Source: Schizophyllum amplum
Taxonomy: Eukaryota > Basidiomycota > Agaricomycetes > Agaricales > Schizophyllaceae
Length of the DNA: 64,000 nt
Reading direction: 5' to 3'
NCBI GenBank assembly: GCA_007026445.1
Contig: VDMD01000026.1
Location: forward strand, 310,001-374,000
How positions within the stretch are numbered: the first letter of the stretch is position 1; the number at the start of each line of letters is the position of its first letter. Shown piece by piece: positions 1-11,343 of the stretch. The translations under genes and the position numbers were made by a program. The notes under the pieces are model-generated. The model was not told the DNA's origin. It was given only the letters and a program-made list of their open reading frames with translations, and ran no database searches.

Positions 1-202
1 ATTGAGAATCTTTTTCCACTCTACACGAGTGAGCCCCGCAAAGTGCCCGTCCACCAGTCTGCTCCGCGCAGCCACAAACCAACATTCTGCATCGTGAGTC
101 CATATACCCGTATTCGCGCCGTGTAGCTGGAACGTGTGCTCAGATGGCCAAAGCGAAACATTCTTCACGTTCGAAGGGTTGGAGCTACCTGGCAAAAGCT
201 CT

Positions 203-2197
203 TCAGTGATGCACGTCGAGAGCATGCAGAAAGCGCTGACTGTTTGCGACATGGAAGAGGCCAGACACTAGTTCTTCTTCATCCATGCTGAGGGCGTCGT
301 CTAGAAGGACTGTTCCGTCTGAAAGATGCAGTTCAAGGGCCCCTTGACCATGCAGGGCGAAGCGAGACGGTCCAGCGAGTACGGCAGTCACTGGCACTGC
401 GTCTCGCGCTATACGTCCGACTATGCCGCCATGTTTTGCAGCCGCTCGACCGCGATATGATAGCAAGAATGTATTCAGCCTGTCGCAGTATACGGCGTGG
501 TCCACGGAGTCGAATTGATAGCCGTGTGGGCGCCAGCCGAAGCCGACGAATGATGGTATCGTTGACGAGGGGACAAGATCGAGAGGCGACGCAGTAAGAC
601 GCTGTGGTAGGACCGTGTAGAAGCGGCATCCGAGGTCGTACAACGTCTTAACCAGGGATTCTAGGTCATGGCAGTCGTTCTTCATACGAAGACACATCAA
701 AGCGATTGCCGCATCCTCCACCGCGACTTGATATTCGACGCTAGGATTTTGGCTGTTCTCTCGGAACACGTAGAACGTCTTGCTGTGAGGAGACCCGTCC
801 TCTGAAAGAACACGAAGGGAGAGAGGTTGTTCGAGGCAGGCCCAAGACGTCCATTTCTCGTTATTGGCGAGGTCTAGCAGCTCCGAGTGCTCAGGTAGTT
901 GGGCCTGTCCGGTGTTGGCCCGAAGCGTCATGTCGATGAAAGGGCGCAGCGTGCTGACATCCTCAGGAATGGGCATCGGAGCAAGGGAAAGGTGGGCCAT
1001 GCCTTCGCCCAGCGAACGCATGATGGTCTGTGTACTAGGTCTATCCGTCTGCTGAGCTCCAGGCGCCGCATCGACGACGAAGCCGTAGCGTATACCGGCC
1101 ATTTGCTTTATATCGTCAGCGACACGTTTGACGCCCACCGACAACGTATTCACTGCATGCGCGCTGAATGCGTATGGCGCGTGAAGAGCGCGTTCGTCCG
1201 TCAGGAGCCGGAACGGCAGCACATCATCCATAGTGGCCGAGCTGCTCGCCTGACTGGTGATAGCGGGGTTCGTAGCTGAGGCTTCTTCATCGACCCCCGA
1301 CAATGCAGAAGGTGTGCCAAGGACTGCAGCGGTACTCGCACGATCTATGTCTCGTGACGTGGGCACAAGCCTCCGATATGCGTAGAACGCTGCCTGCCTG
1401 TTAATCTTTCTCACTTCTTCCACGTCATCTTTGCCTCCCCAGACGAGGTATACGGGCACGTCGGTGTATATGAGCTTGACGATCCAGGACGAGTAGTGGC
1501 ATTCCCTGGGGTATACAAAAACCCCCGCGACAGGAAGCCGCCAGGTGTCGATAAGCGCGCTAATCCAGGCATGGTGAAGCAGACGACCTTCTAGCACAAG
1601 AATGTCGCGTAGCGCGCCCATGTTGACTTGTCCATGGATGCCCGTCAGAGCGGGGTTCTTGAGAATTAGGAAACGACACTCTGCGAGGAGAATAGCGAAT
1701 GCGTCTCTTGAGCGCTCGACGCATCTTCGCGCCGCTCCACGACCTTCGTGAGAGCGACGGTAGCCATAGTAGCTGGGCGAGACCCAGGATTTGTAGGATA
1801 GAGGGAATTCACCCGAATCTTCGTGTTGAATAAGGATGTTTCTGATGGCGATCAGGCGGAGTTCCATATCCATCCAATACTCCAGCACGTGGAGGTCGAG
1901 GTGCCATCCCCGCGATATAGTCTCCACTATGAGGGCGTTTCGCGAGGCAAATGAGCATAGCAGGGGGTTTTCCGTTTGCTCAAGGTCGCGCGGAGTGAGG
2001 GCGGCGTACGGAAATGTGGTGGAGAACGGGCGAGGAGCGGCGAGATCCCAAGGATATTCCTGTGGTTCCTCCATGTGCGGTAGGATGCACGGAATGCGGA
2101 GGTTAGGTAGGCCGCCTCGCTTGGAGACGAAGACTGATTCAGTCTGGTAAACTTCGTATTCACAGCCTAGCCAGAGGGGATCTGTGTAGCGGCTCAT
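203..2197 (-). CDS. Hypothetical protein, 664 aa, single exon
   Basis: This is an uninterrupted minus-strand frame of 664 codons. I chose the ATG at 2197 (MSRYTDPLW); the frame stays open a few codons further upstream but only from a GTG. The protein has no signal peptide, membrane segment or catalytic motif that I recognise. The middle part has an aromatic-rich stretch (HYSSWIVKLIYTDVPVYLVW, about residues 240-260). A Ser/Ala/Asp-rich linker follows, and the C-terminal half again looks globular. Large solitary proteins of this style are common in Agaricomycete accessory regions and are usually annotated only as hypothetical. The length and lack of stops argue for a real gene. Its function is unknown. 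Confidence 0.8.
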   Translation of the reverse strand: MSRYTDPLWLGCEYEVYQTESVFVSKRGGLPNLRIPCILPHMEEPQEYPWDLAAPRPFSTTFPYAALTPRDLEQTENPLLCSFASRNALIVETISRGWHLDLHVLEYWMDMELRLIAIRNILIQHEDSGEFPLSYKSWVSPSYYGYRRSHEGRGAARRCVERSRDAFAILLAECRFLILKNPALTGIHGQVNMGALRDILVLEGRLLHHAWISALIDTWRLPVAGVFVYPRECHYSSWIVKLIYTDVPVYLVWGGKDDVEEVRKINRQAAFYAYRRLVPTSRDIDRASTAAVLGTPSALSGVDEEASATNPAITSQASSSATMDDVLPFRLLTDERALHAPYAFSAHAVNTLSVGVKRVADDIKQMAGIRYGFVVDAAPGAQQTDRPSTQTIMRSLGEGMAHLSLAPMPIPEDVSTLRPFIDMTLRANTGQAQLPEHSELLDLANNEKWTSWACLEQPLSLRVLSEDGSPHSKTFYVFRENSQNPSVEYQVAVEDAAIALMCLRMKNDCHDLESLVKTLYDLGCRFYTVLPQRLTASPLDLVPSSTIPSFVGFGWRPHGYQFDSVDHAVYCDRLNTFLLSYRGRAAAKHGGIVGRIARDAVPVTAVLAGPSRFALHGQGALELHLSDGTVLLDDALSMDEEELVSGLFHVANSQRFLHALDVHH

Positions 2198-2212
2198 GAC
2201 GATAGCCTTCAC

Positions 2213-2884
2213 GTGGATGGTTCAGCAAGATCCAATCGCGAGTCTTGGAAGCCCTACACACATTCGCTGATAGGAAACGCAGTGAAGGCGCCTATCGGAC
2301 TTGTGGTGAATTTGTTTGAACTGAAGTTGATGGAAGTCGCTGGACGATCGGCACGCGAGGCATGACAAATGATTCGCACGACGAATCACCGGAATATGCC
2401 GAGACTTTGCTCACGCTTCCCTTCCTTGTTCCTCGGCGGTCGCGAGACGCATGGGATGCTGTCTGTCACGCGTCCCTTTCTCTTTCTAGTTGCTATGTTT
2501 CCTGCCTGCGAGCTCTGCCACCAAAGTCAACCCCGGCACTGCAGGCGCATTCGCGAGCGGCCTCGGTAAGTATGTCGGTGCATCCATGTTTAATCGACGC
2601 TACCACCGCGGCAGTAGATTGCAGCCACTACGCTTATAAATTCTTGCTTCACTGTTTGTGTGGTCGCTACATATTGTGGGCACGCCAATCCATAATTAGC
2701 AGTGCTACATATCCCATTCCCCTCCCTTACCTACTCGTGCCACCCACCCGCATCGTCGATGTGCGTCGGCGAAGTCGACCACATGGACCGTAGCCGGTCA
2801 GAGCGTTACTATAAGCCTGGACTATAGCTATCTATCTATCTGGTCGCTACCTAAATTAAACCTCTGTATCAACGAAAGCTTGTT
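2213..2884. other. Intergenic region
   Basis: No convincing gene is present. The stretch holds a TATA-like GCTTATAAATTC near 2631 on the plus strand and a short TATC microsatellite near 2829. A plus-strand ORF across 2362-2793 is Ser/Cys/Pro-rich and has no supporting feature. Confidence 0.5.
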
Positions 2885-4275
2885 TCATTCTAGTGCAGGG
2901 TAATCGAGGAGATATTGCGACAGTTGATCCAAAGTCTCTGAAGAGCCGTCCTCCCAACATCCGATACATAGAAGGTAGGGAAATAGCCCACGAAGGAAGC
3001 TGCCCGCGGCCTCCACGTCATGAACCAGGCAGTCCTCTACTTCCAACAACGCCAGGGGGAAACCTGAAGATGGGAGCGAGGACCGCAAGATCATACGCGT
3101 CTCGAGCGCTGTCGGTACGGACCTGCAGTCCAGTAGGCCGGGCAATGCGATTTCCTCTAGATGGGGGCAGCGGGAGATGACAGCCGCCAGTCCATGAAGC
3201 GTACACATGGATGTCGCAGGCCTTGGCGGAGGAAGCGGTGAGATGTCGATGACGCGCAACTCCTGGATTCCTGGCCAGGATTCTGCCGCTGCAATCAAGT
3301 CGTCGTCCGACATTGAAGCGCGCATCGGCAGGTGTAAGTAAAGGGAGGTGAGCCACAGTGTCGACAAGGCTTGCAGGACGGCGGATGTCAAGGACCAGCG
3401 TTGATCTTCCACCAACGCGTGGATGGTGATTGCCAGACGGATTGTGGAGAGGCAGTGCTGAGTTAACAGACAGAAGAGATGATCAAGCTGACCGGGCGCC
3501 GCAACTGGGACATCGATGCGCAGCTCCTTGATGGACCAGGCAGGCCTCGAGCCTATGACGGCGAGGACCACGCCCAGGTCCTGACCGTGAACATGTAGCG
3601 CAGTTATGCCATGAACAATGGCGGCCATGTATGACCTAGGACAGTCTAACCGGCAGTTGATTGCGAGGCTCGGCGCTTGGGGGAACGTAGCAGCCAAACC
3701 CCGAATCTCATCCGCGTTACGTCTCCCTTGGGCGATGGTGACTCCCGCAACCGCGTATGGAATCTGCGGCATGGTCACCCACAACTTCTGCGTGCATGCA
3801 CGCATAGTGACGGTCTTCAGCATGGGAAACAACTCGTCCGTGGGAAACATGGCCTGGACTGCGATTGCGATCGACAGGTTTGTAGCCCTGTCCTCGTAGC
3901 CGCCGCCGAAATGGATTTGGTTGACGATTCGCGAGCGTCGTAGCACCTTCTCTACCTGATCCGTGGTCAACTGTATATCGAGTGACTGAGTATTAGTCAG
4001 TTTGCGAAAGAAGGTGTATGTTTTGATGTTCTTACTAGATTCTTCTGAAGACCTCCTGAGGCATTCAATGACGCATACGCACTCCAGTTGATCGAGCTGT
4101 ATGGCATGAGGCTGAGCAGTGGCAGCAGGCCCGGAAGGCTGCTCCACAGGCTAGCTGTGGCCGCAGCTCCCCAGGAGGTGTTGACTTGAGCGACATGATA
4201 GAGAGTGCCCCGAGGTGATATCCGACATATCTCTCCTTGAATCTCAGGAAGATCGAGAGCACCAGCGAAAGTCAT
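2885..4275 (-). CDS. F-box protein, 446 aa, two exons
   Basis: The exons are 4036-4275 and 2885-3985. The 50-nt intron (3986-4035) starts GTAAGA, has an ACTGACTAAT branch region and ends CTCAG; joining the exons keeps the frame (1341 nt). The N-terminus (LPEIQGEICRIS, then VNTSWGAAATASLWSSLPGL, about residues 9-55) is the degenerate F-box form common in Agaricomycetes: a short Leu-Pro helix and the conserved W with a following SLW. The remainder is a Leu-rich region resembling irregular leucine-rich repeats. Such proteins are expected to act as substrate receptors of SCF ubiquitin ligases by binding Skp1; the substrate cannot be predicted. A clear paralogue lies at 14928-16308 with the same intron position. 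The start is the ATG at 4275, just before the F-box. Confidence 0.85.
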
Positions 4276-4698
4276 TGCGCGGGGGAAGACGGGAGGTGGC
4301 TCACAGGAAGGTGGTCCAGATTCCGTCATAATAAGTAGGTGTTGGCCTTTGTCCCACAAAGGACGAGGTTCTTCAGCAATTAGCGATGAGCCCGGTGTTG
4401 CGTTCTCACCGTCTTAGAGGTTATCGGCGCTTTCATCGGAAAGGCCTGACCGTCCTTGCGAGCTGCTTGCCTTTGTTTCTTGCTTGCGACGTCAATGCGA
4501 CGTTTATCTACACCCTTTGATTTCATGTGGGTTCCCTTGCAAGGCGCCTGTCCGGCGGAGATAAACAGGAACACCTCGAGGCCTTCAGATCATTGATGGC
4601 ACCGTGTCTCCTGGTCTCCCTTTCATTCCGCCATCTCGGAAGCATCCTTTGTCGACCATACTACCTCGTCGCCTCCGAAAAAAACACAGCTTGGCTTC
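4276..4698. other. Intergenic region
   Basis: No gene is recognised between the F-box start and the small plus-strand candidate that follows. Overlapping short ORFs exist on both strands without any motif. Confidence 0.5.
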
Positions 4699-5147
4699 AT
4701 GGACGTCAATCTTCAGGGATCCTCGCTACGCCATGTATCCCAGGCGTTCGGACAGGGCCAGCAGCCTGCCAGCGCGAACCCTCAGTTGTCGGCTGAAGAA
4801 GAGAATGAATGGCGTATCCGAAGCATGTGCGTGCTGGTGTTCTGCAGTAAGTCTGCCATTAACCCACAGACAGCCAAAAGTACCATTGTTATACGGTTAC
4901 TCGTAACTCGATGCTGAAGGTCGAGGGGCAATTGACCGATTTCCGACGACTATTCGGTGACAACCTCAACGAGAAACGCCAGGCGCAATACGACAAGCTC
5001 GAGCAACGAACGATCCAGCTTAGAGAGAAGTACAACAGTAGCTGCGCCCGCGTCGGCGAGCCGCGCTTGGGATTCGCTCTTTCGTCACCGGCGGAGAAGA
5101 CGTACGAGGAGCTGCGCGCATACACATTGAAGCTGGAAAGACAGTGA
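4699..5147 (+). pseudogene. Small coiled-coil-like gene or fragment
   Basis: Two protein-like plus-strand segments follow each other. The first, from ATG 4699, reads MDVNLQGSSLRHVSQAF and ends in an acidic stretch. The second, from ATG 4911 to a stop at 5147, reads KVEGQLTDFRRLFGDNL and continues as a charged, helix-prone stretch (EKRQAQYDKLEQRTIQLREK). A GTAAGT donor at about 4850 lies between them, but no acceptor I tried joins the two in frame. The second segment could be its own 78-aa gene. No family is recognised. It may be a decayed gene whose frame has been lost. Confidence 0.35.
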
Positions 5148-5204
5148 ATGTCATGAAGGACTCCAACGTCAAGGCCCTCGAAGCGCACTGCGTAAAGACG
5201 TGTT

Positions 5205-5385
5205 CAACCTCAGCGAGCCTGTGCGAGCTTTTGCTCAGAACTCGCGCTTCCTTTCGAACTTAGCAGCTCGGCTCTGGGCTCAAAGCCTGCCCTTCGGTGA
5301 GCTGAGACGAGCCAGAGCCTATCAGGACCGAGTCGAGCTGAGCTTGGCGCTTTAGCTCGACTCCGCCGACCGCCATTAATAACAC
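5205..5385. repeat. AGCTCG-rich self-complementary stretch
   Basis: The stretch is packed with short inverted words such as GAGCTC-like, CAGCTCGGCTC and GAGCTGAGC, and would fold on itself. Its composition resembles the ends of the inverted-repeat element at 27257-27676. It may be a remnant of a related element; no clean terminal repeats or target duplication were found here. Confidence 0.3.
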
Positions 5386-5782
5386 GCAAGAAGACCAGCA
5401 AGGGGATCAAGGATGCGGTGCACTTAGACTCTTGCGATGTTTCTTGGGTCACATTTGTGCGTTTGCGAAGCATTTTTGCGTACTTCTCTCTGCCATACTT
5501 ATCTCAGCAAGAGAGAAGGGTTCACCACCCGACGCATTCAAGTGGCGAGGCTTGAGCGGAGGCGCCTCAGGGCAGTACCGTTTCGCCACCTCAACGTGGT
5601 CGGCCGTACATGACTCTCACAGCCGCTCGTGGTCCCTTGCCTATCGTCCCGCATGCTTCATTCGCTGCAAATTTCCGTTCCGGCGGCGGCGGCTCCTTCC
5701 TGCGCTGTGGTCTCGACGCACAGGGCTACGGGTACGGGCGTAGGTACGAGCGTACAGATTATAGGCGTTATACTGCCCGGGA

Positions 5783-6175
5783 CTCGAGCAATTCTGTACT
5801 GGGCGTCCCCCTCATCTTCAAGGGCGCAGGGCGGGTGAGGCGCCGCGGACGATGGTCGGGTGCAACATCCTGGACAGCCAGCAAGAGCTCATGACGGCGA
5901 GAAGCAAGAGAGCAGCTCGCGATTGATCGTCCCGGGCCGATCATTTGATCACGTCTTTTGCGGGCAGGCGATTACCGTTTATGGAATGGCGATTACCTTT
6001 TAGAGAAGACCCGGCTGATCATAACCAGGCCCGAGGGTTCGCAGCTATCCCTTGTTCTCTCTGAGTTGACATTAGCAATGGCACAGCGCTCCCCACCGCA
6101 CACTCAATAATTCCCTTAGATTGGATGAATGCAGCCGAAAATACGGCTATGATGCTTGAGGTCGGCAGCAATGAA
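5783..6175. repeat. Dispersed 390-bp repeat, copy 1
   Basis: This stretch matches 11590-11982 and 18421-18813 with only a few substitutions (for example CTCGAGCAATTC against CTCGAACAATTC at the left end). Similarity stops abruptly after about 6175. It includes the ten-mer GGCGATTACC twice, about 20 bp apart. The two other copies sit inside the 1.8-kb duplication, downstream of the JmjC gene and of its truncated copy. No coding potential is seen. It could be an old solo element or a fragment of an earlier duplication. Confidence 0.75.
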
Positions 6176-7851
6176 CTCGCGGTGGACAAGAGCCACCGCC
6201 TGAGCTTGTTCCTGCAGAGTCGCTACAGAGCAACGGCGAGTCGTCAGAGCATTGCATGTCGCTTGTGTTGACATGATGGTTCCTGATGTCCCCGATGAGA
6301 TCTCCCATCCGTCACAGCCGCTCAGGCTCTTCGGTGATGCCAAATGACGAGGCAGCGCACCACGTGCACTGCGATTCCGCGACCCGCAGTATATATCGAT
6401 GTCGAGAACGCTGTCATCGACCGCCTTTATGGTCGGCGAGACTGCGCAGGTGCACGGGCGTCCAGAGGGTGCTTTGGGTGCTCGAATCACGAGAGGCGGC
6501 GGGTAAGAGGAAACTCGTCGATGGACTGATGCAGCGCGAATTCGTCCGACAGCAAACATACGACGATTACTGTCAGACGTACCGTACACACCGCTTTTTG
6601 GACAGGATTGTCGCGTCGTTCACGGCGAAGCGTTTGGACTGCACGTCGAACCAACAAGGCGTGTTACGCTACAATGTCCCGATATACATTGGCGCTTGGA
6701 AAGCGCTTTGACGCTCGTATTAGCGTGTATTTGCACGCGGGTCCCGTCCATTTTGCTAATCCCAGTTTCCATATTCGGCGACGCGTGTCGGCGCCATAGC
6801 TTCACTTCCAAACCTTCGTTCACCTTTCCCTCTGACAAAACACGTCGATTGCATGCCCGCCGCAGGCCTGATTTTTCCCGAAGGCATTGGGCCAATGCAG
6901 GGTGTACAAACTGCAAAGCTCTCCCCCCATGGGAATAATTTGCTAACGGCCGTGTACCCGGTCTGCAAATACACTCTATTGTACCCGCCTTTGTTCATCC
7001 TGCCAGTGCATGTACTGTGGGTTATGTATCACCGGGCAAAGCGTTTCTATTTATGCATCAAGCCGCGGCGGTGAGCTTACATCAGGCTTACATGTCGGTC
7101 AATCGCCTTCAAAATTGGTTATGCAGAAAATCATGAGTACCTCGAAGGCCATTGCACAGGCAATGGTTTTGTGAAGCATCAGCGCCTAGCGCGCTGTTCT
7201 GACGGCATCTCGATCTCTGAAATTCATTGGAGAAGCACCAAAGGAGGTGAGCAGTCGATCTGCGTTTTTATTTGGGTCGAGGAGGTCCAAAGCCCAGAGG
7301 GATGGACGAATTTGCGCCGCGAGTCGCGGCCGCCAAAGTGTCTCCATGCCGCAGATGCTGCTCTCAGGCATATCGGCTTATGGCCTCCAGTACGGCCATT
7401 GCCGTGGCTCTGCAGCCACGGGCCACGGCAACTTCGGCTACCTGCCTCTTTAGGAGAGACGCCTATGGGTCCCCCGTGCCGACGCTGGGAAGTGATGCAT
7501 TGTATTCCCCTAAGGAAACGGGCCCCGCCCTGGCGAGACGAGTATGTCACCGTTATTTTTGAAAATATACATAGGCCCGCAGAACAGTGGTCGCACAGTG
7601 TGTGTTTAATTTCTCAGAAATCTGGTACCAAATGAAAATGCAGCGGCGTGCTGCATGAAAAGTGATACATACGCCGTTATGGCACAGTACCACGAGTCAA
7701 AGCACAACCAGACGGCGGCCACATCGCGACAGGACCGATGCCTGTATCGCTACTCTTCGTTCAGAGCCATTCAAGTGCCAGCGTGAAGATGATCATACTC
7801 AAGCTCGATACATTGGGTCTGAGCCGTTTCTATACAGGTATAGACTACATC
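6176..7851. other. Intergenic region with one small transposon
   Basis: Apart from the inverted-repeat element at 6723-6976, no gene is supported. Short plus-strand frames around 6390-6710 look weakly protein-like (ETAQVHGRPEGALGARITRG) but cannot be assembled into a gene. Confidence 0.45.
6723..6976. mobile_element. TA-flanked MITE, 254 bp
   Basis: The element is flanked by TA on both sides (6721-6722 and 6977-6978). Its ends are imperfect inverted repeats: GCGTGTATTTGCACGCGGGT on the left and GAGTGTATTTGCAGACCGGG on the right, read inward. A TA target duplication with short inverted ends and no coding capacity fits a non-autonomous Tc1/mariner-type element. The core GTATTTGCA at positions 5-13 is at the same place in both ends of the larger element at 25311-25759, so the two belong to one family. 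Confidence 0.7.
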
Positions 7852-8690
7852 CTATGACTCCAGCACATGGAGAAATGCTCGCTCACAATCTTCTGTCTCG
7901 CGGTCGGGGTCTGTTAAAACACGTATCAGCCTGCTATGCACCTGAGAACCTAAAGCCGAGCCGGACAGACATACCATCCCCATCGCCCCGGCTGCCTTGC
8001 GCAATTCATCCCTAAGCAGCTCCTCCCGTGCGTGAATAATAGCCGACACCGCAGACAGAGGCAACTGTTCGATTTCGTGCTCCTCGAGCGACTTCGTGCG
8101 TGTGCACACACGCGAGAAAGCGGTCTCTGCCCAGGTGCGCGGAATGTCGTCGTACAGCATGCACACGGAGATCTTGTGCACGTCGGTGAGTGCGCCCGGC
8201 CGCCCGAGGGCGTACAAAGCGACGTCTTTGACTTCCTGCATGTCGAACAGGTCGGCAAGATGGAGGGTTGACTCCCACATCTTGATTGTGGTGGGGTCGA
8301 CAATTGTGGGAAGCCTACATGAGACGATGTATCAATTTAGTCGTTGGGCGAGGAGCATGGGGGGACATACCATTCGTGGGCTGAATAGTAGAAGAAGTAT
8401 AACAAATTCTCAAAGTCGCCCACTTTGACATGATCAAGCTCGATTGCGTCGTCAGCAGTCGCGCCGTTCGCAAGTGGGCCGTTCTCAAGGGTGAGAGAAA
8501 ACATATCGGCAAAGGTAGCAGAGGCCCTGGCGAAGTGGTAGGTGTGCGTTTGAATCACGCGGTCTTCGACCTGTGCATAGACCGTTAATCCTTGACGAGG
8601 GGCAGGACAGTAATGGATGGATGGGTCGCTGTTACTGCGGTATAGGGCGCTTACCTGGAAGAAAACGTCACCGCTCGGATGTCCCTTCAT
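7852..8690 (-). CDS. BTB/POZ domain protein, 232 aa, three exons
   Basis: The exons are 8655-8690, 8371-8570 and 7852-8314. The introns (84 and 56 nt) start GTAAGC and GTATGT and end CACAG and TGTAG, and the joined frame is continuous (699 nt). The start MKGHPSGDVFFQ followed by VEDRVIQTHTYHFARAS is the classic Agaricomycete BTB entry (GDV..QVED..F..H...). The central part (FENLLYFFYYSAHEW) and the C-terminal helices (WESTLHLADLFDMQEVKDVA) match the fungal BTB-plus-helical architecture. BTB proteins of this type are thought to be dimeric adaptors, often for Cullin-3 ligases; the partner is unknown. It is followed 75 bp upstream by a second BTB gene in the same direction, suggesting a local duplication. 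An additional upstream exon cannot be excluded. Confidence 0.85.
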
Positions 8691-8765
8691 GAAGCAACGC
8701 GGCGGGGAGGGTGGCAGAGCGTCATTGTTGGTTGCTGATGCTGTCAGGAAGAACAAATCACGGTT

Positions 8766-9916
8766 TCATGGGACAGACACACCTGGGAAGACGTCGCTAT
8801 TTGCGGCGACGGATTCTACCAAGGCGTCACTGGGAGCGTCGCTCGCTAGAACGTTGCGCTGCTGGCGGCACTCCACAAAATGCGGTCTGCTGCTAGTCGT
8901 ATGATTGGACGTAGAGTCGGCGACGCTCGTAGATAGCGTCTTGCCGTTGCAGCCATGGACCCCTTTGACGCATGTAGCCTCAGCCCCGCAGATTTCGCAA
9001 AGACACCATTCGCAGGGCACGGTCTTCTTCGCCAGCTCGATCAGCTCCTTGGTATGAGAATGGATCAAATATTCCCGAGAGCGCATGATGCGCATCAAAG
9101 TTGTCGAGTTCATAGGAACTTCCATGATACTGAGCAGTGGCGTCGCAGGCTGAATGAGGCGCTGAAGCTCCGGAGCTGCCCAAAACTTGCCCATGCCATG
9201 GTCTACGCTGAGTGCAACCTTGTAGGGGTCAGACAATGCATGCAGGCGGTCGAGCGCGTGACATGCAACACGAGCGATTTGCGACATGGAGTACGTCTCG
9301 GCGGTGCGAAGGATGGATTGCCAAATGGCGGCATCCCACTCCTCGGTGCACTCCATCCTGTGCATTATCCAGTCAGCGCATTTACTAACGTAAGAAAGAC
9401 AGACGGGTCTCTCATAATTCCGAGGTTCAGTACGCACCAGCTGTAAGCCGACTGGTAAAAGAACCACAAGAGGGCAGCTATGTCAGAGGCGCCTACGACG
9501 AGATGGAGGGGGTGTGCTTCGTCCGAGCCCTTCAGGGCTCCCGATCCGTCAGAGAAATGGTCGTTGAAGAAGGTCGTGGAGAGCTCCAGATGGTATGAAT
9601 GGAATCGGAAAACAGTGTTCTCCGCCTTGAATATCGATCCACCGTGAGTTCGAAAGCGAATTTCGAGGGCGGAGGTTGCAAAATCGTCGTCAATACTCAT
9701 TTCTGTTCGAGATGAATGAAAGCTCACCCTAACCACGACATCGCCGCCGGAAATGTAATATTTATCGCTACGTGTAGGTGCGTCCTCTTCTCGGGGTCTC
9801 TTGTTTCTGTGCATTGTAGTTAGAGCGTTGTGGTTCACGTCAAGCCAGATGAGCGCCTCTGCGGGCATAGGCGAAGAGCTCTTATAGTCGTGACTTGACA
9901 AAGGCGCTTCCGACAT
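8766..9916 (-). CDS. BTB/POZ domain protein with Cys cluster, 322 aa, three exons
   Basis: The exons are 9728-9916, 9438-9625 and 8766-9357. The introns are 102 nt (GTGAGC...TTCAAG) and 80 nt (GTGCGT...GCTGAC...CACAG). The spliced frame is 969 nt. The BTB fold begins at ISGGDVVVR and continues AENTVFRFHSYHLELSTTFF, and the hydrophobic core IAALLWFFYQSAYSW closes it. A helical region (WQSILRTAETYSMSQIA) resembles the neighbouring BTB protein. Near residue 250 there is a compact Cys cluster, CEWCLCEICGAEATC, followed by a further Cys-His-Cys, which could bind zinc; this is not present in the neighbour. The tail is Ser/Thr-rich. The first 50 residues before the BTB domain are low in predicted structure. 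Start chosen at the first ATG. Confidence 0.85.
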
Positions 9917-11080
9917 AGGTTATCTACTTCTACGAATAGGAAGCATAAAGCAGCAGCATCGTGTTTGTTTCCTTTGTCTGGCATATTAACATTGCACAAA
10001 GGCGGCCGAAGGAATTTCGATCACGAAGTGTTCGGCGAGGTCAGGGCGTGCGGCTGCAGCGCGGGCGCCAGTCGGGGTGCGCCAGCCGCATCTGATCCTC
10101 CCACTCCACCTGAGGCGTGTACTTCCAACTTAGAAGGCCGTTAATGAACAGAGACAACAAAGGAATGCAACGCGAGGCCAGCTATATGCACAGCATAGGC
10201 ACGACATCCCTGAACTCTACACGTACTGTCATATGCCGAAGAATCGATTTTCCGCCTTTCATCGTGGCTACTGGAAAGTATCGCGTTCTGTCATGAGCTT
10301 GCTGGGTCTCTCGGTGGTAATCATGATCGATGATCGATGATCACTTGGTAGGTTCTTTGGGTTCTGAATCGGAGCAAGAGGTCCTCGCAGCTGCGATCGG
10401 GCATGGATCTAGTCGCGCGCGCTCGTCTCCACTGGCGCGGACGCTTGCCCGCCGCTGCGACCTCCAGCGCCACTGGACTGGCCCATTTGCCCTTTGAGTG
10501 CACCTTCAATGTCCTCGGACTGAGCTCAAAGACCTCGGGGGCAAAGAAGAACTGGAGGAGTGAGCTTCGTCGAAGATCCAGCATGCATTGCCGCCCACTG
10601 CGGGTGTTAGCCGAAAGTCGTCCAGCGTGAGCGACGCGCCACCTACAGCGACTTCGCCCTCGCTTTCTATTACCTCTGAGGTGTACATGGTATCCCATTT
10701 CCTGAAGCGCCTTCCACAAGCGCGCCTTTGACTTCTAACATCCCACGCTATCTAGGCCAATCCCGTCGGGGGGTGGGGGGTGGGGGGGGGGGGCATTTGG
10801 CTCGTGTTTTGCTTGAAAGTCGCGGTGTTTGTCGGACAGACAGTCTATCGCACAGAGCCATCACATTTCAGGCCCGCCCACCTCCAAAGTGTTCGGGGTG
10901 TACATACTTTCAGTGCTTCACTAGCCACATACACGAAGTTGTTGGATGGGAGTTGCATAGGGGGTTGAAGTATAAGGTTGAGATACTCCCGCCGGATAAA
11001 TTCGAGAGTCGCCTTTATTTCCTCGGCATTCGTCTATCATCATCGACGGCGCTGCCTCCTTGCGAAATGATGAGGCCACG
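9917..11080. other. Intergenic region with G-rich run
   Basis: No complete gene was found. A minus-strand segment at about 10500-10690 reads protein-like (VAVGGASLTLDDFRLTP) and changes frame near 10550, so it may be a decayed fragment. A run of G with only two T interruptions lies at 10768-10793. A short ATCGATG repeat is at 10321. Confidence 0.45.
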
Positions 11081-11291
11081 TGAACGAGTTCCGAAAAGTG
11101 CGCGGGGCGCTGGATTCTGGCAAGCAATACAGGATCCTGAACCTAGCTGTCAGTTGCCTGTATACGATGATGATGAGAAGTGAAGCCAACGGAGCGAGAT
11201 GGGTGCACTGACCTCTGAGACGATGAATCGGAGCGATGGGATGGAGGACAGCAGTGCCGGTGACTTCGCGGCCGAAAGATCCGCGTGTATA

Positions 11292-11343
<52 letters not shown>

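Noticed and set aside
2362..2793. Plus-strand ORF of 143 aa
   Set aside because: Ser/Cys/Pro-rich without domain or neighbours. A TATA-like word lies inside it. Treated as intergenic.
5610..5894. Plus-strand ORF with a Gly-rich start
   Set aside because: It runs into the dispersed 390-bp repeat, and no splice or domain evidence supports it.
10321..10719. Minus-strand ORF of 132 aa
   Set aside because: Arg-rich composition, a second protein-like frame overlapping it, and no motif. At most a decayed fragment.
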